Positions 1 through 10,196 of a stretch of 64,000 nucleotides of DNA are shown piece by piece (positions within the stretch are counted from its first letter, which is position 1; each line of letters opens with the position of its first letter). A program made the translations under genes and the position numbers. Origin of the DNA: Micromussa lordhowensis (Eukaryota; Cnidaria; Anthozoa; Scleractinia; Lobophylliidae); assembly GCA_964020085.1 (NCBI GenBank), contig OZ026606.1, positions 10,176,797-10,240,796 on the forward strand, written 5' to 3'. The notes below the pieces were generated by a model, which worked only from the letters and a program-made list of their open reading frames with translations, did not search any database and had not been told where the DNA came from.

Positions 1-28
1 TCATATATATATATGTTATATTTTGAGC

Positions 29-2707
29 TCAAGCACCCAAATATTTATAAAAAATGTACTTTTTCCAGATCCATCTAAAATGGCATATGATATGATAATT
101 ACCACTGATTAATATCCTCAACAATGAATATATTTTGCTACCTGTAACAGTGTTTTCACCATTTGAAGAAGGGTAAGAATTTGTTATATTTTGAAATAAG
201 ACAGTATTATAGTTTTTATGATTTAAATGATTTGTAAAATAATAATAACCATTATTTACATTAATAGTTGCGATGTTAACATTATTTTTCGCGACTGTAT
301 TATTAATGATGGTAAATTGTTTTTCCACTACATTTAATTGTGATTTATTGACAGCATCATTATCTGCAGAGCCATCTCCAAGGTTGACTATTTTATTACC
401 TTTTATATCAGTCTGGCCATTTACATCTAAATTGTTTGTTACTATTTTATTTACACCGGTTATATCTTTACCGTTCATATTGATTGGTGCTTCGTATTGA
501 ACAGAGTCGTTGTCATAATAGTATAATCGATCCCATAAACCAACAGAGACATTATTAACATTGCCTTTAACACCGTAAACAACAACATAAATGGTAGTTT
601 GAGGATCAGTTTTACTTTTCAGCTTAATATCAAAATCCAAATCATTGAAACCAGAAGCAAAACCATTGTAGCTAAAATGGATTATGCTTCTTGTCTTAGT
701 ACCATCTATATTTGATTTGGTGGTTATTCCTGATAGAGTACCGCTAGTACCCTCAATTTGATCAATAGTAATTCTATCTTCCACATACATTTCAAATACC
801 ATCGTATAGTTCCCAGCATCTAAATAGATTAAATCAATTGATAGTCTGGTACTATAATAACCAATGCTTGAATCATAATCATTCTTAAATTCATAAGTCT
901 TTTTGTTAACCAAATGAAAATCTTTATTCTTAACACTAATTTTGTGAATGTCATCATCATCTTCTTTGAACAGGTCATCATCCATCACCATTTTGAAGAC
1001 ATTTTCTTGGTCGACTAAATCAATGGAACTTGTTTCAGATTCTTTTATCTTTTGGTCAATGATGGAGTTGATTTTGGTGTTATTGTCTGTGATTTTATTA
1101 TTAATATATTTTGTAAGATTATTCTCTGCTTCATTCAATTGTTTTATATTGACAGCGTCATCATTTTCATTACCATCACTTAGACCTTTTATTCTGTGAT
1201 TGTTCATATCAATATTGTCTTCCATTGGATCTGGATTTTTTCTGTTTAAAGCATCAGAAGATACTTCATTTATTTCTTTTTTGAGTTCCCCTCTTTGAGC
1301 ATGGAAATACCCGAAATTAATGACATCATTTAGTTGAGCATTTTGAGCGGCTTGACTTGAGTCATCTTCAACAAAAGGTTTAATATTTTTAATAGCATTT
1401 CCTCCCATATCTAGATTACCAGTCATAGATTTACTTCCATCTAATTTCAAGACATCAGTAGCAGGCTTTGGTAATTTACTAATTTCAGCATCTACAAAAG
1501 CTTTACGGACCAGACTGTTACCATCAAAAAGTCCATCATAGTAAGGTTCACAGTTTTTGATAGTATTTTGATTTAGATCAAAAAAATTACCATCTTTGTC
1601 CACTTTGAGAAATTTTTCATTCAGATATTCTTTGTTGACAACGCTTCCCAAATCTCTAACTCTAACCTCATAAGCATCATCAACTTTATGATCATTTAAA
1701 TTTTTCACAGAGAGAATATGATTGTTATCCATGTCTAAATCACTGGTCATGCTTCTACTACCGTCTCTTGGTAACAATGGTGTTGTATCTATATGGACTT
1801 TTGCTATTTCTGCGTTTACATATGATTTACTAGCTTTATCATTAATAGCAATATCTTGTCGAATATTTTCAGTGTCGACATATTTTTTATTAGTAGCACT
1901 ATCCAGATGGACAGGATCACCTAAACCATCAATAAGATTACCATTGAGATTCAAATTCTCAAAATAGAGAATCTTATGATTATCTTGGACATCAGGAACA
2001 TTAAAAAGGGCGTGATCAAAACCAGTCTTTTGTACTCCTTTAACACATCTGCTGAAAAAGAGAAACTTGAAATTTGAGTTGCTGGAGCCATAATAACGAA
2101 ATTGAAGAGTGATGCCAGCATCTTTTTTAGAATTGTTGAAAATTATATACGATTTAGCATAATTTGAAAACCAATCATGACTGAAATCAGATATTATTGG
2201 ATCATCTTCAACATTCTGAAATAAAAGACGATCACTATCACCATCAGTAACTATCTTGGAACCATTATAACCAAAAATTTCAAAAAGAATGGAATAAGTA
2301 CCTGAATTAATATTGTTTGTCAATTTCACATTGGAATAAGCAAAACCATCATGAACACCTTGTCGAGATATCTCTAATAAATCCAAATGATTTGTATGGT
2401 TGGTGATTGAAATGTTTGATTTAGTTAATTCTGCTATATCGCCATGGTCTTTATAAAAAGTGAAACTTTGTTGTAAATGATAATTTGGAGATGAATGAAC
2501 TTTTACTTTAGAAATTTCTGAATCAACATAAGTTTTATCAGCTTTTTTAGAGTTTTCAGATTCAAAATAAGCTTTTGTTGTAGCGTCATTATCTCCAGTT
2601 GGTTCTCCAACATTAGTCAATCGTTTTCCATCAATATTATAATTACCATCATCTGTTAACTTGAACCCAACACCAGGAATACCACGCAACCCTTGTTGCG
2701 GACTCAT
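29..2707 (-). CDS. Long fibre-like attachment protein of element A
   Basis: This 892-residue open frame is built from repeated phage-fibre-like units of the form (L/I)DMxxxxIxxL followed by DAVNxxYVD or DAVNxKQLNE, for example near residues 320-350, 425-445 and 500-535. Such repeats form trimeric shafts in tail fibres and occur in adenovirus-like elements. The N-terminus has a short Gly-X-Y-like stretch (GLRGIPGVG). Between the repeats are two globular-looking segments that are also found in the fibres of C and D. It is the only long fibre in the window without a frameshift. Its start differs from the MG(Y/F)(S/T)NGQ start of the other fibres. Attachment to a host surface is inferred from the family. 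Confidence 0.7.
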   Translation of the reverse strand: MSPQQGLRGIPGVGFKLTDDGNYNIDGKRLTNVGEPTGDNDATTKAYFESENSKKADKTYVDSEISKVKVHSSPNYHLQQSFTFYKDHGDIAELTKSNISITNHTNHLDLLEISRQGVHDGFAYSNVKLTNNINSGTYSILFEIFGYNGSKIVTDGDSDRLLFQNVEDDPIISDFSHDWFSNYAKSYIIFNNSKKDAGITLQFRYYGSSNSNFKFLFFSRCVKGVQKTGFDHALFNVPDVQDNHKILYFENLNLNGNLIDGLGDPVHLDSATNKKYVDTENIRQDIAINDKASKSYVNAEIAKVHIDTTPLLPRDGSRSMTSDLDMDNNHILSVKNLNDHKVDDAYEVRVRDLGSVVNKEYLNEKFLKVDKDGNFFDLNQNTIKNCEPYYDGLFDGNSLVRKAFVDAEISKLPKPATDVLKLDGSKSMTGNLDMGGNAIKNIKPFVEDDSSQAAQNAQLNDVINFGYFHAQRGELKKEINEVSSDALNRKNPDPMEDNIDMNNHRIKGLSDGNENDDAVNIKQLNEAENNLTKYINNKITDNNTKINSIIDQKIKESETSSIDLVDQENVFKMVMDDDLFKEDDDDIHKISVKNKDFHLVNKKTYEFKNDYDSSIGYYSTRLSIDLIYLDAGNYTMVFEMYVEDRITIDQIEGTSGTLSGITTKSNIDGTKTRSIIHFSYNGFASGFNDLDFDIKLKSKTDPQTTIYVVVYGVKGNVNNVSVGLWDRLYYYDNDSVQYEAPINMNGKDITGVNKIVTNNLDVNGQTDIKGNKIVNLGDGSADNDAVNKSQLNVVEKQFTIINNTVAKNNVNIATINVNNGYYYFTNHLNHKNYNTVLFQNITNSYPSSNGENTVTGSKIYSLLRILISGNYHIICHFRWIWKKYIFYKYLGA

Positions 2708-2749
2708 TGTTGATGATGAAGATAATATATAGATTTAGGTCAACCTAAA

Positions 2750-4088
2750 AGCGGAGCTCCTGTAGCCCGATTAGGATAAGGTTGAATTTTGAGTTCAGTT
2801 TTGTAACTTTGCTGCAAGGTTTTCTGCATATTGTTTGGCCTTCTGTTTTGTGTTTAATAATCACAAAACCTGATACATATCCCCCCCTCGGGAGAGTTTT
2901 GTCAAGTGCGCTCATTAGTATGCAAACCACGGCGATGTCGGTTGTCGTCGGCGAAATGTTTTTTTGCCCAAAAATTCGGTCTAAATCTTTCGGAGATGGA
3001 AGTCAGGACATTCCTAAGGATAAAGAAAGTAATTTGGGACCAGTTGCTGGCTTTTCAGGCAAGGGTAAGCTGTATTCAGCTGTATTTTAGTTGTGCGTGT
3101 GCAAATCCAACACGCCACGTTTTTGAATAAATTACGGCTTGAATTACAAAGTGTTTTTTTGATCGTTTGTAGCCCGCCGAGGTCATTTTTTCGTCTAAAT
3201 CACTTGAGATTAGTTCGAAAAAGACTTGCCCATCCAACTTTCAGCTCTCGGACAATAATTCAGCGTTTTTTTTACCAAAACGCTGCTTGCTCTTACAGTC
3301 ATGTTTTGCCGTTGCTACGGGCAACTATCTCTTCCTTTGGCTAGGCAAGCGGTGGGCGATGTGCCAAAAGATAAATCTAATTAAGTTTGGTTTCGTTCGA
3401 TTTCGCTGAAATTTTAACGTGATGTAGCTGAATTGTTAAGGAACAAATTTTGTCTTTATCGATGTGTGCTAGGTGTTAACGCGAACGAGATATATCGCTT
3501 TGAAGTCGTATTTTTGGACAAAATTCTTTGCATAGCGAAATTTCCGGGTTTTTTCGTAATCGGGTCATATGTTTATTTTGACGGCAAAAATAGCCCTGAA
3601 AAGGTCATTGAATAACAATTCAAACGAATGTAAATTTGTTATGTTTTGAGATGATTTTGGAGTGAAAAAAAGGTTTTTTCGATATTTGCTGTATATTTTT
3701 CCCACGAAAAATTCCACCGCGATGTCGGAAATGAGTTAATAATCACAAAACCTGATACACACAAAAAAACTGCTTCCACTGTTCCACTGTTTCCACGTAA
3801 ACACGACAAACGTTACTCCTTTAGCTGACCTAGCATATTGTGTAGCCGCGTTGAGCTCCAGAAAGCCCGCGAAAAATTAAGCCTCCTTTTGGTTTAGACG
3901 TCCCCTTATGATCCCCTTATGGCCGCCATCTTGCGCGACTCCACCGTTGTCGTCGCCGTCGTGCGTACGCGCCCACGAGCAATACCGCTGTCCATGATTA
4001 ACCATGAGAAAATCCATACATGGGTTTCTTTTTCCTATATGGTTATGGGGCTCCGCGTGGCGGCCCTTCGGGCCGCCGGAGCTCCGCT
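2750..4088. mobile_element. Foreign insert between fibre and ATPase of element A
   Basis: In C and D only a small coiled-coil gene lies between fibre and ATPase; here about 1.3 kb of less AT-rich sequence intervenes. It begins with AGCGGAGCTCC (2750-2760) and ends with the inverse GGAGCTCCGCT (4078-4088). A GC-rich hairpin (GGCGGCCC-TTC-GGGCCGCC) lies just inside the right end. No convincing protein is encoded. The first 130 bp resemble the repeat at 60863-61098. The hairpin followed by CTAAT at the right edge is compatible with a Helitron-type 3' end, but a MITE-type element is equally possible. No clear target duplication was found. Confidence 0.5.
2854..3759. repeat. 24-bp direct repeat pair inside the insert
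   Basis: An identical 24-bp sequence beginning TTAATAATCACAAAACC occurs at 2854-2877 and again at 3736-3759, 882 bp apart. Both lie inside the insert at 2750-4088. The pair may be a duplication made by a second insertion or an internal repeat of the element. Confidence 0.6.
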
Positions 4089-4128
4089 AATAATCCGTTT
4101 GAATAACTCATTATAATATATTAGTAGA

Positions 4129-4765
4129 TTAAATTTTTTCATTAAAATTCTTGGTTATAAATTTTCGCGGCTTATCAACGTATATGAAGCCAAATGGTTC
4201 TTCAGTTGCTTTCTCATATGATTCTTTTGGAATGCTATTTTCACGGCAAATTAGACTCCTCTCATTAGCACTTGGGAAATCATAAATGGAGAAATGTGAA
4301 CAGTTCAATCTTATGTCTTTTGGCGTCTTATAGTAGCTTTGACTCAGATAAATCACACTACAATTCTTATGTCTCCCTCTGATTAAAATAGTCGACCAGT
4401 GGTTTTTGGTTTTTATCACAAACATAATCATCGAATATAACAATTTTTTGTGAGTCAGATTCAAGGTTTTCAACAGGAATAATTTCATCAATTCTCGCTT
4501 CAATAACATCATAACCGACTTCATCACTTATCGGCTGGAATTTCTCCATTAAATTCTGGTACTTGGACTGTTCTAAGTTTTTCGCATAGAGATAAACTTT
4601 ATCAAAATACAGCATATTGTATATCATATGCATTAGTGTATTTGTTTTACCTGAACCGCTTGGACCACAAATCAACATCCGAAAACATTTATGAGGCATG
4701 AAATCATATAGTTGTTTGAAGTTTGAGACAGTATCTTCTTCAGCATCATAATTTGGTATTCTCAT
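4129..4765 (-). pseudogene. Packaging ATPase (FtsK/HerA, A32-like) of element A, frameshifted
   Basis: The N-terminal part, starting at the ATG at 4763-4765 (MRIPNYD), contains a Walker A motif GPSGSGKT and a Walker B-like IVIFDDY. The C-terminal part continues in another frame from about 4380, with the conserved GRHKNCSVIYLSQSYY and an NFNEKI ending. The join is a frameshift at about 4370-4385. The intact homologues in C and D are 211 residues long and align along the whole length. The family pumps genomic DNA into capsids. The longer upstream open frame (to 4963) is not conserved and overlaps the divergent gene, so the start at 4765 was chosen. Confidence 0.85.
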
Positions 4766-4901
4766 TATATTATATTGGTATATTAATATAACACCGTGTT
4801 CAACATGGTGTTTAACAGTGTTCAATACGGTGTTAAACGTTGTTTTTTGTATATGATTTGCGTGTTTTTTCTTTTTATTTTTATGTAACATAATGGTATA
4901 A
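4766..4901. promoter_or_regulatory. Divergent intergenic promoter region, element A
   Basis: This 136-bp AT-rich gap separates the divergently oriented ATPase and virion-protein genes. TATTATATT is close to the ATPase start. The same position in D and C holds a 70-bp gap. Promoter function is inferred from the head-to-head arrangement. It contains several copies of a short GTGTT(C/A)A-type repeat at about 4790-4840. Confidence 0.4.
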
Positions 4902-5846
4902 ATGAGTTTACTTAAATGGAAAGAATTTGCAAAAAGTAAAACTGAATTAGGGAATAAAATCAATTATGTCTATAATTTAATCAAACAAAATAAAATTGGT
5001 GAGAAGACAAGCCGAGATTCATTTGAGAAGGTATTTAAACCAGTGACCACCAAACTGGATGATGTCGTTAAAAGTAATTTAAGGATGTCTCAAATTAGAA
5101 AAAGACCAACCAAAAAAGGGGAAGTTCCAGATTACAGCATTGATATTGATGATCAAGTTTATCCATATGAAGACATGGATGTAGAAGGTCTGATTGATTA
5201 TGTACCACCACAGCAAGATAAACAACTACCACAAGAACCACCACCATATGAACCACCCAAATACGATTACAATGAAGAAGTTGATTATACAGTTAATGAT
5301 GAAGATCTGATGAGGGAAAGGTTGAATGAATTAAGTCTAGAAAACTATCAAGATCTTGAAGAAGTATACAATAATCCGGAATTGACAAAACAAAAAAAAT
5401 TGGCTTATTATCAAAAGACAATAAATACAGCGGAAAGAGAGAGGAATAGATTAAAGGGTTCCAAATCAGATGTCACAAAAAAATTCAATAAAGGGGAAAT
5501 AAATGAAGCCATGAGGCAAGAAAGAAACAAAAAGATAGACAATGATAAAGTCATATTGACAGATTACATTAATTTCAATAAAGAAATAATAAATGAATTA
5601 AATATTGAGAAGAAAGGTTCTGGGATCAGAGGCCGAGGAAGAAAACAGAGAGGTGGAAATGTCATGTTTTTCAATAATCCAAATCAACTTCTCAAGAAAT
5701 TAGAATTGATTATTGGTGAAATTCTTGCAGGAAATACGTCAATTAAAATGAGAAATATGGGAGTCAATATATTGGACACATTATTGAAAATAGCAACAAT
5801 CAATAGATCACAATACAACAAGATATATAATAATTATTTTAAAATA
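4902..5846 (+). pseudogene. Unrecognised virion-type protein of element A (342-aa family), stop lost
   Basis: It is homologous to the 342-residue protein encoded at the same place in D. Shared blocks are the N-terminus (MSLLKWKEFAKSKTE), an acidic YPYEDMDVEGL segment followed by a proline-rich stretch, and a C-terminal LLKKLxLIIGE...TSxKMRNMGxxILDTLL block. The homology ends at 5846, where the D protein stops. Here the frame runs on without a stop into the penton gene up to 6134, so the native stop is gone. Two sequences, IRGRG and QRGGN, match adenain cleavage consensus sites. No enzymatic motif was seen; a structural role is inferred from position. Confidence 0.6.
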
Positions 5847-5850
5847 TGTG

Positions 5851-5907
<57 letters not shown>

Positions 5908-5929
5908 ATAATATAACAGTATTATATAA

Positions 5930-6733
5930 ATGGATCGAGAGATTATATTGTCATCATGAATATGACGTCAAAGGTCAAGGAAACAACACTCCTCAGAATT
6001 TCACAACTAGATTCAACAGGCCTATAATGTTGGGTAAAAATTCCCAATATGCGGTCGGCCTAAACCGAATCATTAACATGTCATTCACATGGTTCAATGT
6101 GAATCCCTCATATAAGAATCAATCCCTCATATAAGAATCAATCCCTCATGTAAGAATCAATTGACATACAGTTCTGATAGTGGTTCAACGTTTGAGGAAA
6201 TCACTTTCCCAGCAGGAGTTTGGAATTATACAAAATTCAATGCACACATTAAGGACATAACAAAGATTGTCAAAGACGGTGCTAATAATAATGAGTATCC
6301 TATCACTCTTGAATTCAATGAAACAACATTCAGGGTCACGGTTATGTTAGCCAAAAACTACCAACTTGATTTAACAACAAGTAATTTCAATGAACTAATC
6401 GGGTTTAAAAAGGAAGTGTTAAAAAATGAAATTAATATAGGATCAAATGTGCCCAATCTCAGTCAGGATACAGACATTCTTAATATTCATTGCGACTTTA
6501 TCAATGAATCACTTGTGGACGGTAAAGAAACAGACATCATTTATTCCTTTTCAACCAGTGTGCTTCGCCCTAGTTACTCATTCACCCTTGAACCAAGAAG
6601 AGTAACATACAATCCCACCAATAAGAATATTATAGATAGTATCAGGATTCGTATTACTGATGGAAAAAGAAGATTAATTAACCTGAATAGAGCAGATACG
6701 TCTTTTTCATTAATCTTGAAAAAAATAGAATAA
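5930..6733 (+). pseudogene. Penton (minor capsid) protein of element A, broken
   Basis: It is homologous to the intact 255-residue penton proteins of D and C. The start MDREIILSS at 5930 matches MEREISLSS in D. A frameshift at about 5958 moves the reading frame. A second break comes from a 19-bp unit present three times at 6102-6158. From 6161 the frame is open to 6733 and contains the conserved GVWxYT, NYQLDL, GF, LEPRRV and SLILKK blocks. The family is a single-jelly-roll protein at the capsid five-fold vertices. It can no longer be made as one chain. Confidence 0.8.
6102..6158. repeat. 19-bp triplication in the penton gene
   Basis: The 19-bp unit AATCCCTCATATAAGAATC occurs three times in tandem, the third copy with one substitution. 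Homologous penton genes have a single copy, so two extra units (38 bp) shift the frame. Confidence 0.9.
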
Positions 6734-6750
6734 CATAACATAATAGTATA

Positions 6751-7125
6751 ATGAAACCATTTGAATTCATGAGAGTTTATCATCCAAAGCTTGGTTTATT
6801 TGTAGATAAACACGTTGGGTCCGGGATTATCGTTGATAATATTTTTAAACCAATGAAGAGTGTTGCGTCATCAGTTGTTAAAAAGTTTGTCAAGCCCTTG
6901 GGTAAGAAAGCGATAGAATCAGGTATTTCACATGCAGGTGAGAGGGCAGGAAAAAAGATATCTGAGAAGTCAGGAGACCTAATAATGAAAAGACTAAGGA
7001 ATATGAGGAAGGGTAATGCAGGACAAAGAGCTAAAATAGTTCCACCCATTAAACAGCAAGAAAAGAGTACAGATATGATCATCGATAGATTGATATCAGG
7101 ATCCGGTTTGAAGAGAAGGAGGTAA
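6751..7125 (+). CDS. Small basic core/pVI-like protein of element A
   Basis: This 124-residue lysine- and arginine-rich protein shares its layout with the 126-residue protein of D. The N-terminus is MKPFEFMRVYHPKLG. A conserved GSGIIVDN...KP block lies near residues 26-40, followed by an amphipathic segment with KKAIESGISHAGERAGKK. The C-terminus is ISGSGLKRRR. The ISGSG and VGSG sequences resemble adenain cleavage sites, and a basic tail after a cleavage site recalls adenovirus pVI. DNA binding or membrane-lytic activity is only inferred. It lies 17 bp after the penton gene and 28 bp before the capsid gene. Confidence 0.6.
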   Translation: MKPFEFMRVYHPKLGLFVDKHVGSGIIVDNIFKPMKSVASSVVKKFVKPLGKKAIESGISHAGERAGKKISEKSGDLIMKRLRNMRKGNAGQRAKIVPPIKQQEKSTDMIIDRLISGSGLKRRR

Positions 7126-7153
7126 AATGAAAATTATGTAATATAATAATATA

Positions 7154-8445
7154 ATGGCTTTCAGAACAAGTGAACAATTACAGAGAAATGAGTTGGTTCG
7201 ATATCAAGTGAACGATGTCATTCTGATTCCAGCAAATGGTGAACACCAACAAAAAACTGGGTACAAGTTCACGATTAATGACCGGTCTTCAATCTACGAT
7301 TGGTATAATGGCTATTTCGAGGTACAATTCCAGTTGCAAGTATTGGCTGATGGAACAGGCGTTCCGAATGCAACACGTTCAACAGTTATTAATGGAGCCC
7401 ATTCACTGATCAACCACATTATAATAAAGAGTGCTGGTAAGATTGTGTACGATACCAATTATCTCCATAAAGTCACATTTGTCAAGAATCTCCTGGAATA
7501 TAGTGATGATTTTAGTCGCTCAGTGGCTAAAGATAGTTTTTGGTATCTGGATGTGGCGAATTTGGATGACATGACCGCCGCCGGAAATACAGGGTTCGAG
7601 GCTAGACGAAATTTAACAAAAAGAATTGGTGAGGGTGGTGGTGCTGAAAATGCTGCCAAAGATATTAATGTAATCATACCTCTTAATCGTTACGGTTTCT
7701 TTGAAGAGTTGTATGATAAAATGTTGAAACCAATGCAACTCGAGTTTAGTATAGAGTTACAGAATGACAATGAATTAATATATAAGGCCGCTGCAGCAGC
7801 TGCTGGTCGAGTGGTTGTTAATAGATTCTTACTGTGGGTTCCAAGATTGACACCAAAGGACAGACTTTACGATAAATTTGTCGAATCCTTTTTGTCGAAG
7901 AAATCTTGGACGTATAACAGAGAAATGTATCAGGTTTCCGCACCAGCACAAAGCAGTGGATTCTTCCGGATCTCCTCCAGTATTGATAATGTCAAGGCTA
8001 TTTTTTTTATCTTCAACGAGCTAAAACAGAGAATGAAGATGAGAATCCATACCACTTTGACACTTATAAACTGAATGCAGCCAATAATAACAGTTATCTG
8101 ACAACGTGCAGATTGGAATATGGGAATGGAGTGTTCTACCCAGAAACTGAATACGATTCAGGATCAAAAATAAGGATCTACAACGATTTGATGTCTTACG
8201 GTATGAGAAAGAATAATTACAACAGCGGCACTCAACTGAACATAGCTAATTACAACTCTCTTTATTCTATCATATATTTTGATTTATCATATCAAACGGA
8301 TAAAGTAACAAGAGATCCAAAGCAGTTGATTTTCAGGTATAAACTCAATGCTAACAGTACAGATGCTTTCAATGTGCATGCCATTGTCCTATATGAGGAA
8401 GAAGTCATCATCGACAAGATTGGAAATGAAGTGGTCATAGTGTAA
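7154..8445 (+). pseudogene. Major capsid protein (double jelly-roll) of element A, frameshifted
   Basis: It aligns along its length with the intact 414-residue capsid protein of D: start MAFRTSEQLQRNELV, then GYKFTINDRSS, INGAHSLINHIIIKSAGKIVYDT, NLLEYSDDFSRS, IPLNRYGFFEEL and a VHAIVLYEEEVIIDK end. The first frame breaks at about 8000 in a T-rich stretch and the rest is read in a second frame from about 8050 to 8445. The family makes the hexon-like capsomers of Polinton virions. It is preceded by a TATAATAATATA-ATG sequence. Confidence 0.85.
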
Positions 8446-8520
8446 AAAGTATTAAGATATTCATTATTTTGTATATGTTTTGTAATTTAAAAATTATATA
8501 ACATATAATATATACGAGAA

Positions 8521-9326
8521 ATGACTCAGCTTTTTGAAATTAAAGTGAAACTATCAGAAAATCAGAAGAATAATATCGGTGATGCTTACCGTAAAAGGGA
8601 AACAGTTGTAATCAGACTCACAAATGATTCTCTCAGTGGAAATGACACTTTATACGTTCCAGCAATGATGAAGAAAAGATTGGAGAAGAATCGCAGAGAG
8701 AAGAAAGGTATGGATATTAAGCTTTCCAAGACCAATATCAGAAAACAAGTAGGTGGTAGTTTATTGACTTCTGCTCTAGCTCTAGCACGTACATTCGGAC
8801 CAACCATTGCAAAAACCTTGGGATTATCAGCTTTGGGAGGGTTAGCCAGTGAAGGCGCAAGCCAAATTGTCAAGAAAATAGCTGGAAAAGGAGTACAGAA
8901 AGGAGGTTTCCTTATACCACAAAGCAAAATTGACAAACTCATTGCAAACAAGCATCTCCTATCAGCAAAACAAAAGAAAGATATAATTGAAGCCCTTCAA
9001 TCAGGTTCAGGTGTTGTTATAAAACCGACAAAAACACAATCAGGTGGTTTCCTTGGCACTTTACTAGCTAGTATTGGGATTCCTATGATATTGAACGCTT
9101 TGACTGGAAAGGGCGCTCCCAAGATTGGACTTCCCATCCCTCCTCCACAAGGAGGAAGAGGAGCTCCGAGAATGGGTATATACAATCCACCACCCTTCAT
9201 TGGAACATGGGACAAATTCGGTATGGGAATAAAAAAAAGCCCACCAAAAAAAAGAAGAAAAAAGGTCTACTATTAGGCCCAAACAGTCCATTCAATTCAA
9301 TCCCACTCGTAGGAGCAATACTGTAA
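8521..9326 (+). CDS. pX-like core/structural protein of element A
   Basis: The main frame runs from 8521 to 9276 (251 residues). It has an N-terminal block (IKVKLSENQK), a hydrophobic helix near TLGLSALGGLASEGASQIVK, a second hydrophobic block GTLLASIGIPMILNAL, a Gly/Pro-rich region and a PPFIGTW motif before a lysine run. In the -1 frame after the A-rich run at 9246-9263 the sequence reads a conserved tail, GLLLGxNSPF..IPL.GAIL, ending at 9326. The tail therefore belongs to this gene, either lost by one indel or reached by slippage. QVGGS and QSGGF match adenain sites. Confidence 0.65.
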
Positions 9327-9352
9327 AACTGAAATTCTATGAAGACATCCCG

Positions 9353-9784
9353 ATGAGCAATCATGATCTGATAAAATGGTGTAGATATCTAAATATCCCA
9401 ATCAATGATGTTTTGTCAAGAGATCAAAAAGTTCCACACAACCACAAACAGGCTTTGTTTATCTACAATCTTGAACCATCATACATGAGCGGAAGTCATT
9501 GGGTAACAACTCATGTGAAAGATAATGTCATCAATTATTTTGACAGCTTTGGCATGCCTCCATTTCAAGAATTGGTCAATCATGCGAAAAGAAAGAATTT
9601 AACTTTACTTCACCAAAATAATCAGATTCAAAATATAAAAACAACCACATGTGGATACTTCTGTTTATACTTTTTAAATGAAATGAATAAAGGAAATTCA
9701 TATTTTGATTTATTAAAAGTATTCAACATACATGACACAATGAAAAATGAAAGATTAATCAAACATTATTTTAAAAATATCTAA
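9353..9784 (+). CDS. Adenain-like cysteine protease of element A
   Basis: This 143-residue protein has the adenovirus-protease signature: GSHWV with the catalytic His, YFDSFGMPP with the acidic residue, a Gln in QIQN, and TTCGYFCLYF with the catalytic Cys seven residues after the Gln. It is slightly shorter than adenovirus proteases. The family processes virion precursor proteins during maturation. The residues KFYEDIP just upstream of the first ATG are in frame and are matched by KFHKDIP in D, so the real N-terminus may lie upstream. Confidence 0.88.
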   Translation: MSNHDLIKWCRYLNIPINDVLSRDQKVPHNHKQALFIYNLEPSYMSGSHWVTTHVKDNVINYFDSFGMPPFQELVNHAKRKNLTLLHQNNQIQNIKTTTCGYFCLYFLNEMNKGNSYFDLLKVFNIHDTMKNERLIKHYFKNI

Positions 9785-9798
9785 CTTATATATATATA

Positions 9799-10170
9799 AT
9801 GGTAAAATCATATTGCGTAAAACAGAAGAAACAAACTGAATGTGTTGAGCCCTCTGGTTATAAACAAACCAAGGATGGAAGGTTAATGTTTTTCTGTACT
9901 TGTGCTGAATGTGGGATAACAAAGACCAAATTTATCAAGAGCGGTATGACCGGAGGAGATCTAATGATGAGAATCACTTCTCAAACCAAAATTCCTGAGG
10001 ATGAGAAAGTAATGCTCAATGAGATTTATAAAAGCCTAAAAACGCCACATGAGACAAACAAGCCAAAAAAGAACCCCATCAAGTACAAAAAGAATCATCC
10101 AAAAACCAAAGATACTGATAAAAACATCAGTAACACGCTTGCATTCAATAAGTCAAATCAGGGAAACTAA
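9799..10170 (+). CDS. DUF5679-like Cys protein of element A
   Basis: The first 55 residues match the two DUF5679-like proteins of D: SYCVKQKKQTEC, then a KDGRLMFFCTCAECGITKTKF block with the paired Cys residues of a small zinc ribbon. It continues as SGMTGG, an adenain-like site, into a lysine-rich tail of about 60 residues. It starts right after TATATATATA-ATG. In D the equivalent domain is fused to the phospholipase domain. Here the PLA2 part is in a different frame 26 bp downstream, which suggests an ancestral fusion broken by a frameshift. Function is unknown; nucleic-acid binding is a guess. Confidence 0.6.
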   Translation: MVKSYCVKQKKQTECVEPSGYKQTKDGRLMFFCTCAECGITKTKFIKSGMTGGDLMMRITSQTKIPEDEKVMLNEIYKSLKTPHETNKPKKNPIKYKKNHPKTKDTDKNISNTLAFNKSNQGN

Positions 10171-10196
10171 TTGAGCCCTCACTAGCTGGGGGCAGT

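Noticed and set aside
29..2707. Phage tail-fibre-like repeats suggesting bacterial or phage contamination
   Set aside because: The same proteins lie inside Polintons with a DDE integrase, a double jelly-roll capsid, and eukaryotic retroelements downstream; there are no ribosome binding sites or phage gene clusters.
4766..4963. Extended N-terminus of the A ATPase to 4963
   Set aside because: The extra residues are not conserved in C or D and overlap the divergent gene start at 4902.
5847..6134. A genuine 410-residue fusion of the virion protein and penton in element A
   Set aside because: D and C have separate genes here and the A sequence between them shows a lost stop and a frameshift, so the long open frame is decay.
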